The notes under the pieces: generated by a model | Told to the model about the DNA's origin: nothing | Database searches by the model: none | The model's input: only the letters and a program-made list of their open reading frames with translations | Position numbers and translations under genes: made by a program | Shown here: piece by piece, positions 18,076 through 27,385 of the stretch | How the letters are laid out: every line of letters begins with the position of its first letter | Position numbering within the stretch: the first letter of the stretch is position 1 | Source of the DNA: Yoonia sp. R2331 | Lineage (GTDB): Bacteria > Pseudomonadota > Alphaproteobacteria > Rhodobacterales > Rhodobacteraceae | Assembly: GCF_041103235.1 (NCBI RefSeq) | Contig: NZ_JBGCUN010000001.1 | Span: 2,232,001-2,296,000, forward strand | Direction: 5' to 3' | DNA: 64,000 nucleotides

Positions 18076-19017
18076 TTACCGCCCCTTGGCCGATGTAGGT
18101 GCAGTGTCGCCCGGTGTTGCATCGCTTTCAAGCCTCTCGCGCGGTTGCACCAGCGCAAGCCCGGCCAGCATCAGCAAAAGTGCGGCCCAAACCCAGCCGG
18201 AATAGCGTTCATCCAAAAGCAGCATCGACCAGATCACACCAAAGCCGGTGACCAGATAGGCGACCTGCCCGGCAAAGACGGCCCCTGCCCGGCCCACCAG
18301 CCAGACGTAAGCGGTATAGACCGCGCCATGGATCAGCCCGGTGACCACCAATGTGACATCTGCCACGCCATACGGCACTTGCGGCGCGGCCCATTGACCG
18401 GTTGCCAACGCCAGCGGCAGCGTCAGCACCGCCCCCAGCACCGAGGCCCCGAACAACACCTGCACCGGGTCCAGCGGACCGGTGCCCCATTTGCCCACGA
18501 CATTCGCTTCCACCGCGTAGCAAAACGGGGCAATCAGCGCGAGCGGCAGGAAGGCGGCCATACTGCGATCCGGCAGGCTCGCCTCTGGCAAGGCGATCAG
18601 GGCAACGCCTGCAAGCCCCGCGCAAAGCCCCAAAAGCCGCACAAAACTCAGCCGGTCAGTGCCAAGCAACAACGCAATCGGCAGCGCAAACATCGGAACA
18701 GAGGCGATGATGATCGCCATCACGCCCGCAGGCAGAAACAGCGTGGCGCGGTAGCTGGCCGCATTCGGAATAAGCGTGCCCACCAGCGCAATAAAGAGCC
18801 AGACCAACAGCGGCACCCGCCCCACTGTCGGCCATGTTCCGCGCCGCGCGATCAGGGCGGCCAGCAGAAATGAGATGATGACAAACTGCCAAAACACGAT
18901 GGCCAGCGGGGGATACCCAGCTTCGACGATGATTTTTATCAGCGGGATCGTCATGCCCCAGCCCGCGCCAAGGCAAATCAGGATGAGGGTCAGCGCCAGT
19001 CGCCCCTCAACCCGCAT
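18076..19017 (-). CDS. DMT-superfamily (EamA) transporter
   Basis: 313-residue membrane protein with ten predicted segments in two EamA halves (GWGMTIPLIKIIVEAGYPP...; AYVWLVGRAGAVFAGQVAYLVTGFGVIWSMLLLDER). Polar C-terminal tail. Substrate unknown. It overlaps ymdB by 11 bp and abuts the SLC13 gene, so the three are probably co-transcribed. Confidence 0.88.
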   Translation of the reverse strand: MRVEGRLALTLILICLGAGWGMTIPLIKIIVEAGYPPLAIVFWQFVIISFLLAALIARRGTWPTVGRVPLLVWLFIALVGTLIPNAASYRATLFLPAGVMAIIIASVPMFALPIALLLGTDRLSFVRLLGLCAGLAGVALIALPEASLPDRSMAAFLPLALIAPFCYAVEANVVGKWGTGPLDPVQVLFGASVLGAVLTLPLALATGQWAAPQVPYGVADVTLVVTGLIHGAVYTAYVWLVGRAGAVFAGQVAYLVTGFGVIWSMLLLDERYSGWVWAALLLMLAGLALVQPRERLESDATPGDTAPTSAKGR

Positions 19018-19828
19018 CTGGCCCTGCCTGCGCCAGCCGCCCGCCCTGCCGGACCATCACCACCTTTGTGGCGCGTCCGGTTTTGTCGTCGGTTTCAACA
19101 TACAGCCCGGACAGGGTCGCGGGCTCATTGGCGGGCGTGAACCGCGCTTTGGGCATGCCGGTGATAAATCGGCGCAGCGGCTCGGCCTTGTCCATACCAA
19201 TGACAGAGTTGTAGTCGCCGCACATGCCCGCATCGCTTTGGAACGCCGTCCCACCCGGCAGGATCATCGCATCAGCTGTGGGCACATGAGTGTGGGTACC
19301 GACCACGATGCTGGCACGGCCATCGCAGAAGTGGCCCATTGCCATCTTCTCGGACGTTGCTTCGCAGTGGATGTCGATCAGGCTGGCCTGCACGGCCCCG
19401 CCCATCGGATATTGCCGCAGCACCGCATCAAGGGCCGAAAACGGGTCATCAAAGGGGCGTTTCATGAACACCTGCCCCAGCGCCTGCGCCACCAGCACCT
19501 TGCGCCCGCGCGCATCGCTGAAGACGCGCGCACCGGCACCGGGGGCGGCTTTGGAATAATTCAGCGGGCGGATGATGCGGGGTTCCTTGTCGATGAAACT
19601 CAGCATCTCTTTCTGGTCAAAAGCGTGATCGCCCAACGTGATTACGTCGGCACCAGCGTCCAGGATCAGCTTGGCATGATCCGCTGAAAGCCCGTGGCCC
19701 GAGGTCGCGTTTTCGCCGTTGACCACGACGAAATCCAGCCGCCAATCGGCGCGCAGCTTGGGCAGCAGGTCGGCAATGGCGGTGCGGCCTGCCCGGCCCA
19801 TCACATCGCCCAGAAACATGATCTTCAT
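19007..19828 (-). CDS. YmdB-type metallophosphoesterase
   Basis: 273-residue member of the TIGR00282 family. Metal ligands are visible in MKIMFLGDVMGRAGR, VVNGENATSGHGL, TLGDHAFDQKE, DIHCEA and VVGTHTHVPTAD. The Bacillus homologue YmdB hydrolyses cyclic nucleotides and affects biofilm and motility decisions. Cytoplasmic. First gene of a three-gene minus-strand operon. Confidence 0.92.
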   Translation of the reverse strand: MKIMFLGDVMGRAGRTAIADLLPKLRADWRLDFVVVNGENATSGHGLSADHAKLILDAGADVITLGDHAFDQKEMLSFIDKEPRIIRPLNYSKAAPGAGARVFSDARGRKVLVAQALGQVFMKRPFDDPFSALDAVLRQYPMGGAVQASLIDIHCEATSEKMAMGHFCDGRASIVVGTHTHVPTADAMILPGGTAFQSDAGMCGDYNSVIGMDKAEPLRRFITGMPKARFTPANEPATLSGLYVETDDKTGRATKVVMVRQGGRLAQAGPDAG

Positions 19829-19887
19829 GCCGCCTCTGTTAGGGTGTCTGCCCTGTGGGGGCTAGCATAAAGTGCACGCGCGCCGCG

Positions 19888-19900
19888 GGGGCGCTGCCCC
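19888..19900. repeat. GC hairpin GGGGC-GCT-GCCCC
   Basis: Short perfect inverted repeat just past the stop of the hypothetical gene 19900-20883, matching the GC-hairpin part of the compound elements at 0.5 and 15.0 kb. Probably part of transcript 3'-end formation; there is no T-run. Confidence 0.45.
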
Positions 19901-20883
19901 TAATCGCGCCACTGACGCCCACCGACGCTGCTAACGATGCTGCCACGCGCATCGGCGCGCACTTCGCAGTAGTCATCCGACGTAAACAGTTCCAGCGCGC
20001 CGCTCATCACGTTGACGCCGATGTCGAGGGTGTCGTTGCGCACAACTTCATCGCTGCGCGTGCCCATGGAAAAGACATGCCCCACGTTCCGACCGCAAAT
20101 TGCAAGATCGCTGAGACTGATACCATCGGGCCCGCCGGATTGCGCGGCACGGGTGCCCAAAGGATAAAGCTTTTGGCCCCAGACCACGCCATGCAGCCGC
20201 CCCGTGCGCATGCCATTCGTTTCCCATTCCAGATAGTCGTCAGGGCCTAGCACGTCATGGGTGATCGCCAGGCTGATTGTCTCACCGTCGCGCATCGGGA
20301 TGTTTTGCATCCGAAGTTTGACCCCACCGCCCATCGTCTCGATCCCCCATTGCGGCGGTTCGCGTTGCCAGATCAGGTTGTGCCCGATCCGCAGAACATC
20401 GGACCATTCGTACCAGATCCCCGCGCCGATCGAGAGCGAGGCAGGCGTGGGCAGCAGGACAAAATTCTGCGTGCTCGCGTTCGCCTCGACATCGCCCATC
20501 ACCGACCGGACGAGGTTCTTGGCGGTTTCCTCGAGCGACCACCCCACGGTAGTGACCGCAAGGTTGACGAGCGTGTTCAGCGCCTCGGACCCGTTCTGCA
20601 CCGTCGCACTGATGTTGAACCCCGCACCCAGCGCCCAATCAACGCCAGAGGATTCCATCCGCTCGAACCGGTCGCCCGATGGCACGCCAGTCATGATGCA
20701 GCACGCGGCAGCGGCTTCGGCCTGCAGTGTCAGCCCCAGCCTGCGCCCAAAGACGGCCACGTGCAGCGGATCCTGATTGAGGCCCATGTTATAAAGAGGC
20801 AGGCAATAATAGCTGCCGCCGACAATGGCAGAGGCCCCAAAACCGCCGCCCATGAATCCAATCCAGATGTTATTCCAGCTCAT
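19900..20883 (-). CDS. Hypothetical protein, 327 aa
   Basis: Unrecognised protein. The glycine-rich hydrophobic start (MSWNNIWIGFMGGGFGASAIVGGSYYC) could be a membrane or surface anchor. The body has a paired cysteine (AACCIM), long alternating polar/hydrophobic segments suggestive of beta structure, and a C-terminal VNVMSGALELFTSDDYCEVRADARGSIVSSVGGRQWRD. No catalytic motif seen. Codon use is like its neighbours and the frame is intact, so it is likely real. Alone between ymdB and nasT. Confidence 0.7.
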   Translation of the reverse strand: MSWNNIWIGFMGGGFGASAIVGGSYYCLPLYNMGLNQDPLHVAVFGRRLGLTLQAEAAAACCIMTGVPSGDRFERMESSGVDWALGAGFNISATVQNGSEALNTLVNLAVTTVGWSLEETAKNLVRSVMGDVEANASTQNFVLLPTPASLSIGAGIWYEWSDVLRIGHNLIWQREPPQWGIETMGGGVKLRMQNIPMRDGETISLAITHDVLGPDDYLEWETNGMRTGRLHGVVWGQKLYPLGTRAAQSGGPDGISLSDLAICGRNVGHVFSMGTRSDEVVRNDTLDIGVNVMSGALELFTSDDYCEVRADARGSIVSSVGGRQWRD

Positions 20884-21183
20884 TCAATAACCCTCCAAAA
20901 TCACAGCAAATGCCTCTGACGAGGCTAAAAAATCCAAATATCGTTGAAGTGTTGAGGGGAATCGGCTGCAAAGCAAGGCGTGAATCCATGACTTTGGCCG
21001 CGGCCATATAGACGAAAAATGCCAAGCCCTGCATGGAACTGAACCCCTTGGCGGTGCGCGCATCGCCGGTTCGTTAGGCGGGCACGCTGAATTTTGAGGC
21101 AATCATTCAACGCTTTGTCCTTTGCTGCGCCGCGGCACGCCTGCGCGTTGCGCCCCGTGTGGCGCTGTTGCATCCCCCTTTTC
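20884..21183. other. Intergenic region upstream of nasT
   Basis: 300 bp between two divergent genes. It should carry the nasT promoter, but no convincing sigma-54 -24/-12 element or NtrC palindrome was found, and the open frames crossing it look like noise. No RNA recognised. Confidence 0.5.
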
Positions 21184-21768
21184 ATGTCAAAGATACTGAC
21201 CATTGTTGTTGTCGAGGAAGACCGCAACCGCGCGATTGCCATTGTGGATGCGCTGAAAGATGCCAGCCCCTGCGAGGTGCATGTGATCGGCGGCTCAAGT
21301 GGGTTGGCGCGCAAGATCGCCCAACATGCGCCCGATATCGTGCTGATCGACATCGACAATCCGACCCGCGACATGATGGAGGAACTTACACTTGCCTCTG
21401 GCCCGCTGGACCGGCCGGTGGCGATGTTCGTCTCTGAAGCCGCGGGCGGGCTGGCGCAGGCCGCGATTGAGGCGGGCGTATCGGCTTATGTGGTCAACGG
21501 ACTGTCGCCCGAACGGCTGAAACCGGTGATCGACACGGCGATTGCGCGTTTTGCGATGGTGCGCCAGATGCGCGACGAGTTGGCCGAGACGCGCCGTGCC
21601 TTGCAGGAACGCAAAGTCATTGACCGCGCCAAGGGCGTGCTGATGAAGGCGCGCGGCATTGATGAAGACGCGGCCTACGCCCTGCTGCGCAAGACCGCGA
21701 TGGATCAGGGCCGCCGCGTGGCAGATGTGGCCGAGGCCTTGGTGACCGCATCGGGGCTGCTGGGATGA
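21184..21768 (+). CDS. nasT: Nitrate-responsive ANTAR antiterminator
   Basis: 194-residue response-regulator-like protein. The receiver-like N-terminus (VVVEEDRNRAIAIVDAL...DIVLIDIDN) is followed by a C-terminal ANTAR RNA-binding domain (VIDRAKGVLMKARGIDEDAAYALLRKTAMDQGRRVADVAEALV, about residues 140-185). NasT binds paired hexaloop hairpins in nas leaders and prevents termination; NasS holds it inactive until nitrate or nitrite binds. Overlaps nasS by ATGA. The matching leader is found at 23042-23148. Confidence 0.95.
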   Translation: MSKILTIVVVEEDRNRAIAIVDALKDASPCEVHVIGGSSGLARKIAQHAPDIVLIDIDNPTRDMMEELTLASGPLDRPVAMFVSEAAGGLAQAAIEAGVSAYVVNGLSPERLKPVIDTAIARFAMVRQMRDELAETRRALQERKVIDRAKGVLMKARGIDEDAAYALLRKTAMDQGRRVADVAEALVTASGLLG

Positions 21769-22952
21769 AGCTTGTCACCGTGCCCACCGCCTATGTACCG
21801 CTGGTTGATGCGGCCCCGCTGATCATCGCTCAGGAAATGGGATTTGCCGCCGCCGAGGGCATCGCCCTTGATTTGATTGCCGCACCGTCGTGGTCATCGG
21901 TCCGCGACATGCTGGCCTTTGGCCGAGTCGATGCTGCTCATATGTTGTCGCCCGTGCCGGTAGCGATGGCGATGGGGCTTGGCGGCGTTGCCACCGCGCT
22001 GTCGGCGGTGTCGGTCCTGTCGGTCAATGGCAATGTGGTTGGCGTGAGCAAACCACTGGAAAACCGGCTGCGCGCCGATGGCTATACTTTTGATTTCACC
22101 GATCCCGTTGCGGCGGCAGAGGCTTTGGCGCGGGTCTGTGACCGGCCCATCGTCTTTGGCGTCCCCTTCCCGTTCTCGATGCATGTGGCCCTGCTTGGCT
22201 ATTGGGCCAATGCCACCGCCCTTGGCGCACGCGGTATCGAAATCCGTACCGTGCCGCCGCCCCTGATGGCCAGCGCATTGGCCGCAGGCGACGTGGACGC
22301 CTTTTGCGTGGGTGAACCATGGGGATCGGTCGCGGTTGAACAGGGTGCGGGCGCGTTGGTGCTGCCGGGCAGTGCGATCTGGCAGTTTGCCCCTGAAAAG
22401 GTGCTGGCCGTGCGTACCGGGTGGGCCGAAACAGAGCCAGACCTGCTGGGCCGACTGATGCGCGCCACTTGGCGGGCCGGGCGATGGCTGGGCCAGCCAG
22501 AGGCGCGGGCGATGGCGGGCGAAATCCTGTCGCGCAAGGCCTACCTCGATGTCCCTGCGGAATTGATTGACCGGGCGCTGTCGGGCCATCTGACGGTCAC
22601 CGCGCGCGGCGACCTTCGCCAGGTGGACCGTTTTGTCGCCTTTCACCACGGGGCCGCGACCTTTCCATGGCGCAGTCAGGCGCAATGGATCGCCGGGCAA
22701 CTGGCCGCACGACATGGGGTTCCGCAGGATACCGACCTCGGCGCCGCAGCACAGGTCTTTCGCGCGGATTTGCACCGGATGCATCTGGGGGCTGACGGCA
22801 TTGATCTGCCGGGCGCATCCCAAAAGGTCGAAGGCGCGATTCGACGCGCCACACCGGTTGCATCGGCAGGTGGCGCGCTGACGCTGCTGCCAGATCAGTT
22901 CTTTGATGGCCGGATTTTTGATCCAACTGCGGACGAAGTGATGAATTTCTAG
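21765..22952 (+). CDS. nasS: Cytoplasmic nitrate/nitrite sensor
   Basis: 395-residue NrtA/CmpA-like binding protein without a signal peptide (starts [23 protein letters not shown]), as expected for NasS, which senses nitrate in the cytoplasm and sequesters NasT. It keeps the nitrate-pocket region [25 protein letters not shown] found in NrtA. Translationally coupled to nasT by ATGA. The related periplasmic protein is nrtA, next downstream. Confidence 0.93.
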   Translation: MKLVTVPTAYVPLVDAAPLIIAQEMGFAAAEGIALDLIAAPSWSSVRDMLAFGRVDAAHMLSPVPVAMAMGLGGVATALSAVSVLSVNGNVVGVSKPLENRLRADGYTFDFTDPVAAAEALARVCDRPIVFGVPFPFSMHVALLGYWANATALGARGIEIRTVPPPLMASALAAGDVDAFCVGEPWGSVAVEQGAGALVLPGSAIWQFAPEKVLAVRTGWAETEPDLLGRLMRATWRAGRWLGQPEARAMAGEILSRKAYLDVPAELIDRALSGHLTVTARGDLRQVDRFVAFHHGAATFPWRSQAQWIAGQLAARHGVPQDTDLGAAAQVFRADLHRMHLGADGIDLPGASQKVEGAIRRATPVASAGGALTLLPDQFFDGRIFDPTADEVMNF

Positions 22953-23041
22953 GCAGCTTGCCCCGATCACCCGACCGGGCACCGTTGATCGCCGGGTTTG
23001 CGGTTTTCGCCAATGCTGCACCGCCGCATGATCGGTTCAAG

Positions 23042-23106
23042 GGTCCACAACGGGGTGGATCGCCCTGCACCTCCCTCGCATGGGAATGTCTGAGCAAGGT
23101 CGCTCA
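23042..23106 (+). promoter_or_regulatory. NasT (ANTAR) target: two hexaloop hairpins in the nas leader
   Basis: P1 is GGTCCAC-[AACGGG]-GTGGATC (23042-23061), a 7-bp stem with one G-U pair. P2 is TGAGC-[AAGGTC]-GCTCA (23091-23106). Both loops are six bases with A at position 1 and G at position 4, the ANTAR-target rule; the linker is 29 nt. The P2 loop and 3' arm are also the 5' arm of the following terminator, so P2 and terminator exclude each other. Sequence rule seen directly; function from the established NasT/NasR/EutV mechanism. Confidence 0.88.
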
Positions 23107-23148
23107 CTTTCTGCCGAAGTCTTCGGCAGTCAGTGGTCGGCCTTTTTT
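23096..23148 (+). terminator. Regulated intrinsic terminator before nrtA
   Basis: The outer arm AAGGTCGCTCACT (23096-23108) pairs with AGTGGTCGGCCTT (23132-23144) in 12 of 13 positions, counting G-U. Inside is a second perfect hairpin CTGCCGA-AGTCT-TCGGCAG (23111-23129). Six T follow (23143-23148). The 5' arm overlaps antiterminator hairpin P2. It lies 56 bp before the nrtA ATG, so NasT binding should release the whole nrt-nir-nas operon. Confidence 0.88.
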
Positions 23149-23203
23149 GTTTTGGCCTTTGGCGGTTCTCCTCCCCCGCCGGGCGTTTTGGAAAGGAATA
23201 ACA

Positions 23204-24571
23204 ATGAAGAAACTTATCTTTGCTCTTGCGGCCAGCACCGCCCTTGCCAGTCCGGCGATGGCCGAGCTGTTGGATCTTGAAAAGGACGAACTCACGTTTG
23301 GCTTTATCAAGCTGACGGATATGGCACCGCTGGCGGTCGCTTATGAGCAGGGTTACTTTCTGGACGAAGGTCTGTTTGTAACGCTCGAAGCGCAGGCCAA
23401 CTGGAAGGTACTGCTGGACGGTGTAATCGACGGGCAGCTGGACGGCGCGCATATGCTGGCCGGCCAACCGCTGGCCGCGACCATCGGCTATGGCACCGAA
23501 GCGGCGATTGTCACGCCGTTCTCGATGGACCTGAATGGAAACGGGATCACGGTGTCCAACGAAGTTTGGGACATGATGCGCCCGCATATCCCCAGCATGG
23601 ACGATGGCCGCCCGCAGCATCCGATTAGCGCCGAGGCACTGGTGCCGGTGATCGAAGACTTCAACGCCCGTGGCGAGCCATTCAACATGGGCATGGTCTT
23701 CCCGGTGTCGACCCATAACTACGAACTGCGCTATTGGCTGGCAGCCGGCGGGATCAGCCCCGGCTACTACAGCCCTGAAAATATCTCTGGCCAGATCGGT
23801 GCGGACGTTTTCCTGTCGGTGACGCCGCCGCCGCAAATGCCCGCCACCCTGGATGCAGGCACGATCCACGGCTACTGCGTGGGTGAACCGTGGAACCAGC
23901 AGGCGGTGTTCAAGGGTATCGGTGTGCCGGTGATCACCGACTACCAGCTGTGGAAGAACAACCCCGAAAAGGTGTTCGGTATCACAGAGGAATTCGCAGA
24001 GGCCAACCCCAACACCACCAAGGCGGTGGTCCGCGCCTTGATCCGGGCCGCGATGTGGCTGGATGAAAACGACAACGCCAACCGCCCTGAGGCGGTCGAG
24101 ATCCTGAGCCGGGCGGAATATGTCGGCGCCGATTACGACGTGATCGCAAACTCGATGACCGGCTTTTTCGAGTTCGAGAAGGGCGACAAGCGCGACATCC
24201 CCGATTTCAACGTCTTCTTCCGCTACAATGCGACCTATCCCTATTACTCTGACGCGATCTGGTACCTGACCCAGATGCGCCGCTGGGGTCAGATCGCAGA
24301 GCCGCAGACAGACGAGTGGTACAAGGACGTCGCGGCCCGCGTTTACCGCCCGGACATCTATCTGGATGCGGCCAAGTCGCTGGTTGATGAAGGTCTGGCG
24401 AATGCCGAAGACTTTCCATGGGACAGTGACGGCTTCAAAGCGCCGACACCTGCCGCCGACATTATTGATGGCATCCCCTACGATGGCCGGTCCCCCAACG
24501 CCTATCTTGAAAGCCTGCCGATTGGCTTGAAGGGCGCGCAGATCGTCGTTGGCGACGAAGTTCAGGGCTAA
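23204..24571 (+). CDS. nrtA: Nitrate ABC transporter, substrate-binding protein
   Basis: 455-residue periplasmic nitrate/nitrite-binding protein. Signal peptide of 20 residues ([20 protein letters not shown]), then the NrtA domain with [62 protein letters not shown] around the nitrate pocket. GGAAAGGA precedes ATG 23204. First structural gene after the NasT-controlled leader. Confidence 0.95.
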   Translation: MKKLIFALAASTALASPAMAELLDLEKDELTFGFIKLTDMAPLAVAYEQGYFLDEGLFVTLEAQANWKVLLDGVIDGQLDGAHMLAGQPLAATIGYGTEAAIVTPFSMDLNGNGITVSNEVWDMMRPHIPSMDDGRPQHPISAEALVPVIEDFNARGEPFNMGMVFPVSTHNYELRYWLAAGGISPGYYSPENISGQIGADVFLSVTPPPQMPATLDAGTIHGYCVGEPWNQQAVFKGIGVPVITDYQLWKNNPEKVFGITEEFAEANPNTTKAVVRALIRAAMWLDENDNANRPEAVEILSRAEYVGADYDVIANSMTGFFEFEKGDKRDIPDFNVFFRYNATYPYYSDAIWYLTQMRRWGQIAEPQTDEWYKDVAARVYRPDIYLDAAKSLVDEGLANAEDFPWDSDGFKAPTPAADIIDGIPYDGRSPNAYLESLPIGLKGAQIVVGDEVQG

Positions 24572-24633
24572 GGCCCCGAGGTGCGGGGCGGCAGATGCCG
24601 CCTCGCACGACCCATCCCCCAGGAGACAGGCAC

Positions 24634-25710
24634 ATGAGCACCGCAGACCCCAATTTCGCCGCAGAGGCCGCCAAAGAGGCGCGCCGCGCCCGGCTTTTCA
24701 CCCGGATCAACACCGCCGACAAATGGTTTCAGGTGTTGGGCCTAGCCTGGCTGACACCGATCCTAAAAGCCGCAGCGGGCGACAACCCGCGCGCGCAGAT
24801 GGGCGATATCTGGCGCTTGCTGGGGGTGCCTTTGTTGGCGATTGCCGCGTTCCTGACCCTTTGGGCGACGCTGGCGCCGACGGTGCAAACCTCGCTGGGG
24901 GCAATCCCCGGACCGGGACAGGTCTGGGCCGAGGCGGTTACGCTGCACGAAGACGCGCAGGCCAAGGCGGAAAGCCGGGCAAAGTTTGAAACACAACTGG
25001 CCACGCTGAATGAAAAGCGGGCTGAGCAGGGCAAAGAGCCTGTTGAACGCGCCTATACCGGTGCGCCAAGTTACTACAGCCAGATCTGGACCTCGATCCA
25101 GACAGTGTTCTTTGGCTTTCTGATCGCCAGCGCGGTTGCGATCCCTTTGGGCATTGCCGCGGGCCTGTCGCCCACTGCAAACGCCGCGCTGAACCCGATC
25201 ATCCAGATCTTCAAGCCCGTCTCACCACTGGCTTGGCTGCCAATTGTCACAATGGTGGTCTCGGCGGTCTACACAAACTCTGACGGCTGGTTCGCCAAAA
25301 GCTTTCTGACCTCGGCCATCACGGTGACGCTCTGCTCTCTCTGGCCAACGCTGATTAACACCGCTCTGGGTGTCAGCAGCATCGACAAGGATCTGGTCAA
25401 TGTCTCCAAGGTCTTGAAGATGAACACACGGACCAAAATCACCAAGCTGGTCCTGCCCTCTGCCCTGCCGCTGATCTTTACCGGGTTGCGCCTGTCGCTG
25501 GGTGTGGGCTGGATGGTGTTGATCGCCGCCGAGATGCTGGCGCAGAACCCCGGCCTTGGTAAATTCGTCTGGGACGAATTCCAGAACGGGTCCTCAAGCT
25601 CGTTGGCCAAGATCATGGTGGCGGTGCTGACCATCGGCGTGATCGGCTTCATGCTGGACCGGGTGATGTATGCGCTGCAGTCGCTTTTCACCTTCACGAA
25701 TAACCGGTGA
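24634..25710 (+). CDS. nrtB: Nitrate ABC transporter, permease
   Basis: 358-residue inner-membrane permease. A first hydrophobic segment (LLGVPLLAIAAFLTLWATLAP) is separated from the BPD_transp_1 core by a charged, probably helical insertion of about 60 residues (VTLHEDAQAKAESRAKFETQLATLNEKRAEQGKE). The core ends with VSKVLKMNTRTKITKLVLPSALPLIFTGLRLSLG, the ATPase-docking loop. AGGAGA precedes ATG 24634. Overlaps or abuts nrtC by a few bases. Confidence 0.93.
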   Translation: MSTADPNFAAEAAKEARRARLFTRINTADKWFQVLGLAWLTPILKAAAGDNPRAQMGDIWRLLGVPLLAIAAFLTLWATLAPTVQTSLGAIPGPGQVWAEAVTLHEDAQAKAESRAKFETQLATLNEKRAEQGKEPVERAYTGAPSYYSQIWTSIQTVFFGFLIASAVAIPLGIAAGLSPTANAALNPIIQIFKPVSPLAWLPIVTMVVSAVYTNSDGWFAKSFLTSAITVTLCSLWPTLINTALGVSSIDKDLVNVSKVLKMNTRTKITKLVLPSALPLIFTGLRLSLGVGWMVLIAAEMLAQNPGLGKFVWDEFQNGSSSSLAKIMVAVLTIGVIGFMLDRVMYALQSLFTFTNNR

Positions 25711-25715
25711 TCGAC

Positions 25716-27380
25716 ATGAGTATTCTGACGTTTGAAAATGTCTGCAAGAGCTATGGCGACACGCCGGTTCTGCGCGACATCAACCTGGATGTGCAAGAAG
25801 GCGAGTTTCTGGTGCTGCTGGGCTTTTCCGGGACCGGCAAGACCACACTGATCAACCTGATGGCGGGGCTTGAGGCCCCGACAAAGGGCAGCGTCACCTT
25901 CAAAGGTAGGCCGATCAAGGAACCAAGCCCCGAACGCGGTGTGATCTTTCAAAGCTATTCGCTGATGCCGTGGCTGACGGTGACCGGCAATGTGGCCTTG
26001 GCTGTGGACACGGTCTATCCCGGTCTGCCCAAGGCGGAAAAGGCGGAAAAAGTCGCACATTTTGTGGATATGGTGGGCCTGTCGCACGCCGCCAGCCGTC
26101 GCCCGGCGGAACTGTCGGGCGGGATGCGCCAGCGGGTCAACGTGGCTCGCGCGCTGGCGATGAACCCCGAGATGCTGCTACTGGATGAGCCGCTGTCGGC
26201 GCTTGATGCGCTGACCCGCGCCAATCTGGCCGACGAGATCGAGGGCATCTGGGAGGCTGACAAGAAAACCTGCGTGCTGATCACCAATGACGTCGACGAG
26301 GCGATCATTCTCGCCGACCGGATCATTGCGCTGAACCCTGATGGGACCTTGGGCGAAGAATTCAACGTGACCATCCCACGCCCGCGCGACCGGATGGAGA
26401 TGAACACCAACGAAACCTTCAAGCAGTTGCGCGCGGAGGTGACAAAATACCTGATGGATGTGGGTATCGAGGCCAAGGTCGAAGGCACCCGCCTGCTGCC
26501 CGACGTCACACCGATCCACGGCATCCCGGCAGCGGTCAAAGACGCGCAAGACGGGCTGATCGACAACCGGTTTCTGGATTTCAGCCAGTTGCACAAGGTC
26601 TACCCCACCCCCAAGGGCCCGCTGACCGTGGTCGAGGATTTTGACCTCAAGGTGGATCGCGGCGAATTCATCAGCCTGATCGGGCATTCGGGCTGCGGCA
26701 AATCCACCGTGCTGACCATGGCCGCGGGGCTGAATCCGATCAGCAAGGGGGCGATCAAGCTCGATGGCCGCCACGTTGAAGGGGCAGACCCCGAACGCGC
26801 CGTGGTGTTCCAGTCGCCCAACCTCTTCCCCTGGCTGACCGCGCGCGAAAACGTCGCCATCGGGGTCGACAAGGTCTACCCGCGTGCCAGTCAGGCAGAG
26901 CGGCAGGATGTGGTGGAATACTACCTTGAACGGGTCGGCCTTGCTGACGCCATGCACAAGCCCGCGCTGGATCTGTCCAACGGGATGCAGCAGCGCGTCG
27001 GCATCGCGCGCGCCTTTGCGCTGTCGCCGAAACTGCTGTTGCTGGACGAACCTTTCGGGATGCTCGACAGCCTGACCCGGTGGGAGCTGCAAGAGGTCCT
27101 GATGGAGGTCTGGTCCCGCACCAAGGTGACCGCGATCTGTGTGACCCATGATGTGGACGAGGCGATCTTGCTCGCCGACCGCGTGGTGATGATGACCAAC
27201 GGCCCGCAGGCTACCATCGGCAAGATCACAAAGGTCGATCTGCCGCGCCCGCGCACCCGCAAGGCGCTTCTGGCGCATCCCGACTACTATAACTACCGGC
27301 AAGAGGTGCTTGATTTCCTTGAGGAATACGAGCACGGCGCCCAGCCGAAACCGAAACCCACAAGCATCGCAGCGGAGTGA
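25716..27380 (+). CDS. nrtC: Nitrate ABC transporter ATPase with two fused ATP-binding domains
   Basis: About 554 residues with two complete ABC ATPases in one chain. Domain 1 (residues about 1-240): GFSGTGKTT, LSGGMRQR, LLLDEPLSALD. Domain 2 (about 285-530): GHSGCGKST, signature LSNGMQQR (second Gly of LSGG replaced by Asn), LLLDEPFGMLD, CVTHDVDEA. Cyanobacteria use separate NrtC and NrtD; here both sites are on one protein. Start ATG 25716; a GTG at 25707 overlapping the nrtB stop is the alternative. Confidence 0.92.
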   Translation: MSILTFENVCKSYGDTPVLRDINLDVQEGEFLVLLGFSGTGKTTLINLMAGLEAPTKGSVTFKGRPIKEPSPERGVIFQSYSLMPWLTVTGNVALAVDTVYPGLPKAEKAEKVAHFVDMVGLSHAASRRPAELSGGMRQRVNVARALAMNPEMLLLDEPLSALDALTRANLADEIEGIWEADKKTCVLITNDVDEAIILADRIIALNPDGTLGEEFNVTIPRPRDRMEMNTNETFKQLRAEVTKYLMDVGIEAKVEGTRLLPDVTPIHGIPAAVKDAQDGLIDNRFLDFSQLHKVYPTPKGPLTVVEDFDLKVDRGEFISLIGHSGCGKSTVLTMAAGLNPISKGAIKLDGRHVEGADPERAVVFQSPNLFPWLTARENVAIGVDKVYPRASQAERQDVVEYYLERVGLADAMHKPALDLSNGMQQRVGIARAFALSPKLLLLDEPFGMLDSLTRWELQEVLMEVWSRTKVTAICVTHDVDEAILLADRVVMMTNGPQATIGKITKVDLPRPRTRKALLAHPDYYNYRQEVLDFLEEYEHGAQPKPKPTSIAAE

Positions 27381-27385
27381 ACAAC

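Noticed and set aside
16675-18873. 732-codon open frame antisense to the SLC13 and DMT genes
   Set aside because: Long but very rich in His, Gln and Arg and spanning two real genes; a shadow of their GC-biased third positions.
20884-21183. Sigma-54 -24/-12 promoter for nasT
   Set aside because: GGCACG and TTGC occur near 21132-21150 but with 4 bp too many between them.
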